Assembly (NCBI GenBank): GCA_003554565.1
Contig: PWGR01000009.1
Coordinates: 1-5,625 of the forward strand
Direction: 5' to 3'
Length of the DNA stretch: 5,625 nt
Source: Clostridia bacterium
GTDB taxonomy: Bacteria; Bacillota; Sulfobacillia; SLMV01
Shown here: piece by piece, positions 1 through 5,625 of the stretch
Position numbering within the stretch: the first letter of the stretch is position 1
Layout of the letters: each line of letters starts with the position of its first letter
Translations under genes and position numbers: made by a program
The notes under the pieces: generated by a model
What the model was told of the DNA's origin: nothing
What the model saw: only the letters and a program-made list of their open reading frames with translations
Databases searched by the model: none

Positions 1-181
1 AACAGGGTGCCTGAACCAGTTGGGCTACGATGTACAGCCGTCTGATTCGCTGGATGAGCAGGCACAGATGAAGCTGGATGCCTGGGGGGGCGAGGAGAAC
101 TTCGAGGAACGCATGCCGAAGCCCGGATTTATCGATCCCGGCGTTCTGCAGCACCTGGAGAACCTGGCGGAAGACCGGTAG
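1..181 (+). CDS. C-terminal end of a probable DUF1028-type protein (PG_binding_2-like tail), 5' partial
   Basis: An open frame enters from the left edge (first full codon at 2) and ends at TAG 179-181, giving 59 residues. The tail reads LGYDV, a spacer, then LDAWGGEENFEERM and FIDPGVLQHLENLA. This pattern (Leu-Gly-Tyr, then a Trp followed by G-x-E-N-x-E-E-R, then I-D-P-x-V-L-x-x-L) matches my memory of the small putative peptidoglycan-binding domain (PG_binding_2) at the C-terminus of DUF1028 proteins, an Ntn-hydrolase-like family of unsettled function. The DUF1028 core lies outside the window, so its presence is inferred. The gene is convergent with the diguanylate cyclase, with 43 nt between the stop codons. 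The reading frame is secure because it is uninterrupted and the protein has coherent amphipathic composition; the family call is moderate. Confidence 0.68.
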   Translation, partial: TGCLNQLGYDVQPSDSLDEQAQMKLDAWGGEENFEERMPKPGFIDPGVLQHLENLAEDR

Positions 182-188
182 CAGTATC

Positions 189-222
189 GCCGGGCCGGGC
201 AGCATTTTCCGGTCCGGCATTT
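189..222. terminator. Probable bidirectional terminator hairpin between convergent genes
   Basis: Arms 189-198 (GCCGGGCCGG) and 209-218 (CCGGTCCGGC) form a 10-bp stem with one G-U pair in the + strand transcript and a 10-nt loop (199-208). The hairpin is followed on the + strand by a short ATTT (219-222). It lies wholly inside the 43-nt gap between the convergent stops at 181 and 225. The U-tract is weak for a rho-independent terminator, especially on the - strand, where the G-U pair becomes an A-C mismatch. The call rests mainly on stem strength and location. Confidence 0.55.
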
Positions 223-224
223 CC

Positions 225-2390
225 TCAACCGACAGCTACCCGGTTCCTCCCGGCCTCCTTCGCCCGGTAAAGCTGGCGATCCGCGCCATCTATAAGCTCA
301 AACAGTGAATCAGATTCTTCGGAAACGCTGGCCACCCCCAGGCTGACTGTGACAGATCCGAGGCGGGCCATTTTGCCCACGGAACCCCCGCAGGCGATCC
401 TTTCCCTGATTCGCTCCGCCACTCCCCATGCGGTGCGAGGATCCGTATCCGGCAGAAAAATCACAAATTCTTCCCCTCCATAGCGCGCCAGCAGATCCTC
501 TTCCCGCACCAGATCCGGCAAGAGCTGCCCCAACCACTTGAGAACCTCGTCTCCTGCCGGATGACCGTAACGATCATTAATCTGCTTGAAATGATCAATA
601 TCCAGCATAATGAGCGCGTGGTCTGTGTCCCGGCCAACCGTCCTCATAATGCACTGTTCGGCCCGCGGCAAAAATCCCATGCGATTGTACAGACCGGTCA
701 GAGGGTCCCGTTCGGCCCGCTCGTGCGCCTCCGCCAGCAGACGGGAGTTCTCCAGGGCGGTTCCTGCCTGGACGGCGAAATCGCTGAGTATCGCCTCCGT
801 CGCGCGCCCCTCGGGCTCAGGTTCACCCGGGGCAATCACCGCGCCCAGCAGTCGAGCCTTGTGGTAAATGGACAGGATGTGCACCGCGTCCGACTCTCCC
901 ATCCGGAGATCGCCCACCTCCGACCACACAATCCGACGCAACCCGGGACGGGCCGCCATCACGCGCAGGGACTGATCCTGACTCTCGCTCAGCCGTAACC
1001 CCTCATCGCAGTCAGCCCCCGACCCAGCCACTCCCATAACCACTCCCGGATGCTCGGCCAGAGACACAAATATGCCCGACCCCCATGGGGTCAGCGCAAG
1101 AATCCGGTCCAGAGCATACCGGGCCACGTGGTCGGCTCGCAGGGTTGAGGTGACCGCGGTAGTGAAGTCATGTACTCCGGCAAGACGGCGCCTCTCCGCA
1201 CGCTGCCGCCGACGGTCGCGCTCGCCCTCAGCAATGGTGGACCCAATGCCAACCGACAGCGCCACCACCAGAAACAAAGAACCGATCTTGATTCCGTGCG
1301 TGGTGAGCACCGTGCCAGCAAGAACACCGAGGTTATGCAGCACACTCCCCAGACCGGCAGCCCCAAATCCCCCGAGGGCCACTGCGTAGTACCGGGTCCT
1401 CGCATGTCCCGCCCTGATTCCCAGGTAGCAGCCGATCCCTGCAACAGCAAAAAATGCTGCGGCCAGCACCATCAAACCGCGCATGGCCACGCTGGGTCCC
1501 AGCAGGGGAATGAGCACGGTCCAGACCGCGGTTACAGCCAGAACGGCCCGGGCCGCCCGGTCCAACCAGGGGGCAAGGCGGTTAAGCCGCAGGTAGTTGC
1601 GGGACAGGAAAAAGAGAAAAAGCAGAAGAAGTGCGCCAAATATCTCCGCCACCACTGCATTAAACCCCGGTAGTGAGGGCCAGATGAACTGGTAGGCGAG
1701 CCCGGCATCAGTGGCCTGAAAAAACATGAAAGTGGCAGCAACGCCGGCGTAGTGCAGGTAGTACCGTCTCCGAACGGATGCATAGAGAAGCAGGTGATAA
1801 ATACTGAGGGCCAACAGTACTCCCAGATACCCACCCCACAGCAGCATGTCCCGGTGCGAATAGGTCAAAAATGCGTCCGCCGTGTACAGGGACATCGGAA
1901 ACATGAGGGCACCACTGGCCTCCACGCGCACGTACATCTCGGTGGTCTCCACCTGCTCGGATAGGGGAAAGACGAAGGTCCGGTAAAGCACGTCTCGCGC
2001 ATCAAACGGCAGGATCCTGCCCCCCTCGTGACTCTGAACCACCCCATCACGGCCAATCAGGTAAACCTCCACGCGGTCAAGGGAGGGGTTGCCAATCTCC
2101 AACAGGCGCCTGCCCTGCCCGGACGGCAGATCGCCGAGCGGAACCCGAATCCAGGCGCCAGAAGAACGGTGGCCCAGATTGGCGTCTCGCCGTCCCAGAG
2201 GGTAAAACTCCTCGACCCTGACCCGGGCCGCGGCCAGATCTCCCCTGGCGGGGGGATCGCTGTCGAGGATCTCCATGAATGGAGCCAGTCTCACAGATCC
2301 CGGTGCAGAAGACTCGGCGGCCGCCCCTGCTGCGAGACACAGGCACAGGGCGACGGGAACCGCCCACCGGGTTCGGTACATCGACCCCAC
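225..2390 (-). CDS. Membrane diguanylate cyclase: 7TMR-DISM sensor, GAF-like domain, GGDEF domain
   Basis: This enzyme makes cyclic di-GMP from two GTP in the cytoplasm, controlled by an extracytoplasmic or membrane signal. Numbering is from the GTG start (721 residues). A signal peptide ends near AAGAAA (about residue 25). Residues 30-175 form a beta-rich 7TMR-DISMED2-like domain. Residues 180-385 contain seven hydrophobic helices of the 7TMR-DISM type, followed by an Arg-rich stop-transfer (ERDRRRQRAERRR). Residues 400-545 look GAF-like and end in the usual helix (FAVQAGTALENSRLL) leading into GGDEF. The GGDEF domain (562-721) is canonical: DPLTGLYNR (562-570), DIDHF (597-601), GGEEF active site (638-642), RxxD inhibitory site (R629, D632) five residues before it, and ADRQLYRAKEAGRNR at the end. 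It should therefore be active and product-inhibited. Start choice: GTG at 2390 has GAGAAGG six nt upstream. ATG at 2405 (five codons longer) has a Shine-Dalgarno that is too close; ATG at 2381 is also possible. The domain call is firm; the ligand is unknown. Confidence 0.95.
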   Translation of the reverse strand: MGSMYRTRWAVPVALCLCLAAGAAAESSAPGSVRLAPFMEILDSDPPARGDLAAARVRVEEFYPLGRRDANLGHRSSGAWIRVPLGDLPSGQGRRLLEIGNPSLDRVEVYLIGRDGVVQSHEGGRILPFDARDVLYRTFVFPLSEQVETTEMYVRVEASGALMFPMSLYTADAFLTYSHRDMLLWGGYLGVLLALSIYHLLLYASVRRRYYLHYAGVAATFMFFQATDAGLAYQFIWPSLPGFNAVVAEIFGALLLLFLFFLSRNYLRLNRLAPWLDRAARAVLAVTAVWTVLIPLLGPSVAMRGLMVLAAAFFAVAGIGCYLGIRAGHARTRYYAVALGGFGAAGLGSVLHNLGVLAGTVLTTHGIKIGSLFLVVALSVGIGSTIAEGERDRRRQRAERRRLAGVHDFTTAVTSTLRADHVARYALDRILALTPWGSGIFVSLAEHPGVVMGVAGSGADCDEGLRLSESQDQSLRVMAARPGLRRIVWSEVGDLRMGESDAVHILSIYHKARLLGAVIAPGEPEPEGRATEAILSDFAVQAGTALENSRLLAEAHERAERDPLTGLYNRMGFLPRAEQCIMRTVGRDTDHALIMLDIDHFKQINDRYGHPAGDEVLKWLGQLLPDLVREEDLLARYGGEEFVIFLPDTDPRTAWGVAERIRERIACGGSVGKMARLGSVTVSLGVASVSEESDSLFELIDGADRQLYRAKEAGRNRVAVG

Positions 2391-2396
2391 ATTCAA

Positions 2397-2403
2397 CCTT
2401 CTC
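2397..2403 (-). promoter_or_regulatory. Ribosome binding site deciding the GTG start of the diguanylate cyclase
   Basis: On the - strand GAGAAGG (2403 down to 2397) lies six nt (TTGAAT) before GTG 2390-2388. A second AGAAGG copy lies only two nt before the in-frame ATG at 2405, too close for normal initiation. This favours GTG, though AGAAGG is an imperfect Shine-Dalgarno and the choice among three starts is not certain. Confidence 0.5.
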
Positions 2404-2623
2404 ATTCCCTTCTACGCATGAAGAGGATCCCTGCCGGAACACACAGGAAGAAATCGACCCTGAAAACGGTAGTCTGTAGTAAACATCTTATTCCTCGCGC
2501 CCCCGGCAATATCCTGCAATACCTGTCACTGACCACAAGGGTAGCGCAGACCGCTCCATTTTTTCAGACAATCTATCACGTGACCCCCGCACAGGACGAA
2601 ACACAACACGACAGGTAGCATAC

Positions 2624-2648
2624 GGGAGATCACCGGAAAGGATCTCCC
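2624..2648. promoter_or_regulatory. Perfect 8-bp inverted repeat, candidate operator or 5' leader hairpin
   Basis: GGGAGATC (2624-2631) and GATCTCCC (2641-2648) are exact inverted copies separated by nine nt (ACCGGAAAG). The element lies about 64 nt before the GTG start of the nitrilase gene and just after the weak candidate -10 TAGCAT (2616-2621). It could therefore be a repressor operator at the transcription start or a hairpin at the 5' end of the mRNA. No U-run follows, so it does not look like an intrinsic terminator. The symmetry is seen directly; the role is inference. Confidence 0.4.
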
Positions 2649-2696
2649 CATCTGAGTGGCGAAGAATACGGCCGTCACATCGGATACATGGAGGGG

Positions 2697-2705
2697 AAGG
2701 GGAGG
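2697..2705 (+). promoter_or_regulatory. Strong ribosome binding site setting the GTG start at 2712
   Basis: AAGGGGAGG ends six nt (TATATC) before GTG 2712-2714, an almost ideal Shine-Dalgarno. The in-frame upstream ATG at 2688 would place this purine run inside the coding sequence and has no comparable site before it, so the GTG start is preferred. Confidence 0.75.
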
Positions 2706-2711
2706 TATATC

Positions 2712-3863
2712 GTGCAACGCGGGCGGACGATTATCCTGACTGCAGTGCTGCTGGGGATTGCATTTGCCGTCATAATTGCCTCTACATCACTACCACAAGA
2801 ATCGGATCTCAAGCATCATACCGCCCCGGAGCGCACATCACCCGAGGAGATTAAACTGGTGGCAATTCAGATGCAGGCAACCGAAGAGACCTATACCTGC
2901 ATGGAAAGCTTCCGCTCGGCAATCCACTCCCTGATGGAGCAGGCCAATGAGCAGGATGAGCTGGGACCGGACACGCTGGTGGCCTTTCCCGAAGATGTTG
3001 GGCTCCTGACGATTCTTTTCGGTCAGGAGGAAGCGCTGGCCGGTGCCGATCAGCTGGATGAGGCAATGGAGAGTGTGGTGCGGGAAAATCTTCTCCGGGT
3101 CGGATACAACAAGATTCGACACGGCGTGAGCTGGCCGCGCGCCCTTTTTTTGACCTACCAGGGGAGCATGGCAGAAAGCTATTTTTCCGTTTTCTCCGAG
3201 ATGGCGCGGGAATATGAGGTATATCTGGTGGCTGGATCCGCCGCATTCACAGATGCCACCCTGGCCCGCTACGTGCCCAACCACGTACCCGGGGCGCCGC
3301 CCGAGGAAGATCCCAACACGCGGGATGTGCACAATGTCAGCGTAGTATTCGGTCCGGCGGGAGAAATCATCGGAATCCAGCGGAAAGTGCGGCTCATAGA
3401 CCTGGAAGAATCTACCGGACTGGATCTGGTTCCGGGCGACCTGAGGCAGGTAGAACCCATTTCCACCTCGCTGGGTAATCTGGGCGTGGCCGTATGCCTG
3501 GATGCTTTCATCGATGACGTTCTGGGCCGGCTCGACGGTGCTGATATCCTGGTGCAGCCGAGTGCAAACCCGGGACCCTGGGAACCGTGGCAGCAGGAAG
3601 AATGGCTGGAAAGCGCCTGGGCCGCGACGGGACGGGACGGCCGGTTCGCATATGCCGTCAATCCAATGCTCACCGGACAGATCATTGACCTGGAGTTTTA
3701 CGGGCAGAGCTCAGTAATCACTGCAGATGCAGCGCTCGCCCCCGAGCCCTTTGGTTACCTGGATACAGGAAAACGCCACGGAATGGTGGCTGTTGCCGAA
3801 GATGATGATGGCGAACACATTATTCGCGCCCGTCTGCCCCATCCCTCCCGCCTGGATGATTGA
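2712..3863 (+). CDS. Membrane-anchored carbon-nitrogen hydrolase (nitrilase superfamily)
   Basis: Nitrilase-superfamily enzymes cleave or transfer at non-peptide C-N bonds through a Glu-Lys-Cys triad. From the GTG start the product is 383 residues. An N-terminal helix (about 6-24, after QRGRT) should anchor it with the catalytic domain outside the cytoplasm, followed by a polar linker to about residue 45. The first strand (IKLVAIQMQ) begins the alpha-beta-beta-alpha fold. All three catalytic positions are present: E94 in AFPED, K225 in QRKVRL and C262 in VAVCLDAF. Other features are YLVAGS, VVFGPAGEIIG, and a Trp-rich stretch after the Cys (PSANPGPW, then WQQEEW, about 283-298). The usual His of the K-x-H-L motif is Arg here. 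The domain is larger than typical 260-280-residue members because of an insertion around residues 100-155. The ATG at 2688 would add eight residues but lacks a ribosome binding site. The substrate cannot be read from the sequence; amidase or N-acyltransferase-like activity are both open. Confidence 0.88.
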   Translation: MQRGRTIILTAVLLGIAFAVIIASTSLPQESDLKHHTAPERTSPEEIKLVAIQMQATEETYTCMESFRSAIHSLMEQANEQDELGPDTLVAFPEDVGLLTILFGQEEALAGADQLDEAMESVVRENLLRVGYNKIRHGVSWPRALFLTYQGSMAESYFSVFSEMAREYEVYLVAGSAAFTDATLARYVPNHVPGAPPEEDPNTRDVHNVSVVFGPAGEIIGIQRKVRLIDLEESTGLDLVPGDLRQVEPISTSLGNLGVAVCLDAFIDDVLGRLDGADILVQPSANPGPWEPWQQEEWLESAWAATGRDGRFAYAVNPMLTGQIIDLEFYGQSSVITADAALAPEPFGYLDTGKRHGMVAVAEDDDGEHIIRARLPHPSRLDD

Positions 3864-3949
3864 CACGGCGGCTGGCAGCGGGTCGAAAGATCTCAGATGC
3901 GGATCGGTATGCCACACTACCCCGGTGCGACATGCTAGAGAAGAAGCCG

Positions 3950-3971
3950 CGCCGGCCGATACCCGCCGGCC
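3950..3971. repeat. Paired CGCCGGCC elements just before a ribosome binding site
   Basis: CGCCGGCC occurs at 3950-3957 and again at 3964-3971. Because the core GCCGGC is self-complementary, the copies can also pair as a 6-bp GC stem (3951-3956 with 3965-3970) around an 8-nt loop. The stem ends five nt before the GGAGG at 3976-3980, so it could affect translation of the downstream gene. No U-run follows, so it is not a convincing terminator. It may also be chance in GC-rich DNA. Confidence 0.3.
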
Positions 3972-3975
3972 CAAT

Positions 3976-3980
3976 GGAGG
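3976..3980 (+). promoter_or_regulatory. Ribosome binding site for the GTG start at 3990
   Basis: GGAGG lies nine nt before GTG 3990-3992, with AAGGA in between. The in-frame ATG at 4041 has only ACCGGGGCTG before it, a poorer site. This supports initiation at GTG and adds a 17-residue N-terminal tail before the membrane helix. Confidence 0.6.
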
Positions 3981-3989
3981 GATAAGGAC

Positions 3990-5625
3990 GTGCAGGAGCA
4001 GGTACCTCCTCCCCCGCGATGGTGGCATAAACCGGGGCTGATGGCCCGGACTCTCCCGGTAGTCCTGCTGGGAGTCTTTCTTCTCATGGGTGGTGCGACA
4101 GCCTGGTACCTGGGTCTGTGGCACGACACGCCACCGGAGCTTCATGGGTCCGTGGCCCACATATACTGGAACGAGCAAACCAGCAGAGTGCTGTTTGTCA
4201 TCGACAGAAAGGTCCTGGTTGACTCCGCGGTGGACGATGAATCCGAACCGGCGCTTCTGCACCGCGATCCTGAGAACGATCTCCCACCCGCCTGGCCTCC
4301 ATACCTGCACTGCGACGGTGAGCGTCAGACCCTCTACCTCTTTTTACGAGATGCGCCCGGAGACGAAGATAGTGGTCGAATAGCCATCCGCCGGCTCCGC
4401 GGATCATTGTGGGAGGGAGAAATCTCGGATAACCGTCTTTTTGTCGGTGGAAGGACGCCCGGGATCATGCAGGAGGCCCTGGATCGAGGCGCACCCCTGC
4501 AGCCGCTTCTGTTTTCACGGCAGCATGTGCCCACAGTCATCAATGATCAAGCAGAGCAGCTGGAAATCACCGCCGAGCCGGTCGAGCAGGACTCTTTTGG
4601 GTTCAGCGTGCGGGTACAGGACGAAGACCAGATTCAGGCTGAAACCGCAATGAAGACGCCGGGATTCCAACGGGAAACGGTGCAGAAACGGGTGGCGGCC
4701 TGGTACCCGTCAGACTGGGATGAAAACAGAATTAATGAGATCAATGACATCCTCGCCACCGGCCTGGAGCGCCAGCTGGGAATCCTCGACCTCGAGAACC
4801 CTCCCGCATCGCATCTCGTCTTGCACCAGGGCGAAGATTTCTTCTCCCACCAGCCCGTCGGGCGGGTGGGAGAAGCGTTCCCGCAGGTGAAAGTGCTGGA
4901 TGCCTCCGCACCCCGCACAGCTGATCCGATGCGCCTGCGGCACAAAATTGGTGGGCTGACCTCCTCCTACGCACTGATGCGGCACTGCGCCACGCCCGAA
5001 ATACTTCCCTTGTGGCTGCGTGCCGGTCTGCCTTATCTCCTCGCCGCCGGCGACGCTGATGCAGCGCCCGTCGACGCCGCACGGGCAGAAAAACACACCC
5101 TGCACCTGCTGGTTCCCGACCTGTACAATGCAGTCGATCTGCAGGATAAACCGGATCATGCCGTCGAGGAGCTCGGACGGCACATGACCGCATACCTCGC
5201 AGCTTCCTTCGGAACAGAGCAGGTGGTGGAGTACGCAATGCAGCAGCGACCGAGAATATATCGTGATCCCTGGGAACAGGAGAACACTGTAACCCGTGAG
5301 TTCTTCCAGCTGAGCCAGGAGGAAATACTGCAGGATACATTCAGCAGGCCCACCGTGCTGTCCCGGACGCATCCGGCCGCACGCGCCATCTCCGACCCCG
5401 CCCCGTTAAGCGATGAGGCTCTGCCCCTGACCGGCTTCTCCCTCGATGCCGGGGGGCAGCGCGCTGTCGCCGTGGCCGGGCATGACTCTGCATCACTGGC
5501 TGTGATAGAAGTGGCGTCCGGCGATACAGTGAAAACGGCTCCTGCGGACCCCGGCACGACCGAAATTGCACACCCGGCCTGGTTCCCGGACGGGGATAAG
5601 GTGATCTTCACCGCACACACCGATG
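3990..5625 (+). CDS. Membrane-anchored protein with degenerate peptidase-MA-like domain and TolB-like beta-propeller, 3' partial
   Basis: The frame is open from after TAG 3936-3938 to the window edge; from GTG 3990 it gives 545 residues with no stop. A short proline-rich cytoplasmic tail (QVPPPPRWWHKPG) precedes one hydrophobic helix at about 21-42, so the rest should be extracytoplasmic. Residues 45-240 are beta-rich and unrecognised. Residues about 247-455 follow the layout of peptidase-MA-like gluzincins: helix RINEINDILATGLERQLG, strand SHLVLHQGEDFF, a helix where HExxH is expected (LTSSYALMRH, 323-332), PLWLRAGLPYLLAAG (340-354) where W-x-x-E-G-x-A is expected, then HMTAYLAASFGTEQVVEYAM and a short final helix. 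The zinc and catalytic residues appear replaced (S325, S326, L329, A345), so it is probably not a protease. From about 477 TolB/PD40-type repeats begin; HPAWFPDGDKVIFTA (528-542) is a typical blade motif. Further blades should lie beyond the window. A 126-nt gap follows the nitrilase gene. ATG 4041 is an alternative start. The propeller call is good; the peptidase-like call is inference. Confidence 0.8.
   Translation, partial: MQEQVPPPPRWWHKPGLMARTLPVVLLGVFLLMGGATAWYLGLWHDTPPELHGSVAHIYWNEQTSRVLFVIDRKVLVDSAVDDESEPALLHRDPENDLPPAWPPYLHCDGERQTLYLFLRDAPGDEDSGRIAIRRLRGSLWEGEISDNRLFVGGRTPGIMQEALDRGAPLQPLLFSRQHVPTVINDQAEQLEITAEPVEQDSFGFSVRVQDEDQIQAETAMKTPGFQRETVQKRVAAWYPSDWDENRINEINDILATGLERQLGILDLENPPASHLVLHQGEDFFSHQPVGRVGEAFPQVKVLDASAPRTADPMRLRHKIGGLTSSYALMRHCATPEILPLWLRAGLPYLLAAGDADAAPVDAARAEKHTLHLLVPDLYNAVDLQDKPDHAVEELGRHMTAYLAASFGTEQVVEYAMQQRPRIYRDPWEQENTVTREFFQLSQEEILQDTFSRPTVLSRTHPAARAISDPAPLSDEALPLTGFSLDAGGQRAVAVAGHDSASLAVIEVASGDTVKTAPADPGTTEIAHPAWFPDGDKVIFTAHTD

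Larger units (their letters stand above)
2404..2711. other. Divergent intergenic region between the cyclase and nitrilase genes
   Basis: About 300 bp separate the divergent starts, so promoters for both genes should lie here. I see no strong sigma-70 pair on either strand. The best + strand guess is TAGCAT (2616-2621) with a weak AGGACG 17 nt upstream; on the - strand TAAGAT (2490 down to 2485) has no convincing -35. Symmetric elements are GTCACTGAC (2523-2531 region), the 8-bp palindrome TCACGTGA (2576-2583) and a perfect inverted repeat at 2624-2648 (listed separately). Small open frames here lack ribosome binding sites and resemble no protein I know, so I see no gene in it. Confidence 0.6.

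Noticed and set aside
1170..1673. 167-codon + strand frame antisense to the cyclase membrane region
   Set aside because: Lys/Gln/His-rich low-order sequence expected from reading the complement of hydrophobic codons; no start signal and no recognisable motif.
2543..2564. Small hairpin (AGCG/CGCT) followed by six T residues, resembling a terminator
   Set aside because: The stem is only 4 bp and no + strand gene ends upstream of it; probably chance.
2028..2618. 196-codon open frame on the + strand over the 5' end of the cyclase gene and into the intergenic region
   Set aside because: It lies antisense to the clearly coding signal-peptide and DISMED2 region, has no ribosome binding site, and its composition (many Arg, Pro, Gln, no coherent fold) is that of a shadow frame. 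Its part beyond 2405, from ATG 2419, also lacks a Shine-Dalgarno.
2526..2717. 63-codon - strand frame in the divergent intergenic region
   Set aside because: It starts inside the opposite gene's ribosome binding region, has no Shine-Dalgarno of its own and no recognisable features.
3860..3888. Consensus-like -35 TTGACA overlapping the nitrilase stop codon
   Set aside because: No acceptable -10 at 16-18 nt (best TCGAAA at 3883-3888), so a promoter is not supported.
3711..4310. 199-codon - strand frame across the end of the nitrilase gene and the start of the propeller gene
   Set aside because: It overlaps two well-supported + strand genes and shows no domain or ribosome binding site.
4710..5372. 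220-codon - strand frame, with similar frames at 4741-5340 and 5156-5620
   Set aside because: These are opposite-strand shadows of the open propeller-protein frame, which has a membrane helix, ordered secondary structure and TolB-type repeats.

Overview
This GC-rich window (roughly 55-60% G+C by eye) comes from a bacterium with a periplasm-like extracytoplasmic compartment. It holds four protein-coding genes and no RNA gene, mobile element or CRISPR array that I can support. A 7TMR-DISM diguanylate cyclase together with a membrane-anchored protein carrying a TolB-like propeller would suit a GC-rich, free-living spirochaete or a proteobacterium. That placement is inference only; no marker gene settles it.

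Layout. (1) Positions 1-181, + strand: the last 59 codons of a gene entering from the left, whose tail resembles the putative peptidoglycan-binding domain found at the end of many DUF1028 proteins. (2) Positions 182-224: a short gap between convergent stop codons that contains a strong GC-rich hairpin, a likely shared terminator. (3) Positions 225-2390, - strand: a complete membrane diguanylate cyclase (signal peptide, 7TMR-DISM sensor, seven membrane helices, GAF-like domain, GGDEF domain with intact active and inhibitory sites). (4) Positions 2391-2711: a divergent intergenic region with a perfect 8-bp inverted repeat. (5) Positions 2712-3863, + strand: a carbon-nitrogen hydrolase (nitrilase superfamily) with an N-terminal membrane anchor and an intact Glu-Lys-Cys triad. 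(6) Positions 3990-5625, + strand, running off the right edge: a single-pass membrane protein whose exported part looks like a peptidase-MA-type gluzincin domain that has lost its zinc-binding and catalytic residues, followed by the first blades of a TolB-like beta-propeller.

The last two genes are co-directional with a 126-nt gap and no obvious terminator between them, so they may be co-transcribed. Both are predicted to place their main domains outside the cytoplasmic membrane, but nothing in the sequence directly shows that they work together. The cyclase is divergent from them and would make c-di-GMP in response to an extracytoplasmic or membrane signal. All three genes whose starts are visible appear to use GTG start codons with well-placed Shine-Dalgarno sequences. 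I see no clearly new multi-gene system; the most unusual item is the apparently inactive peptidase-like domain joined to a propeller.
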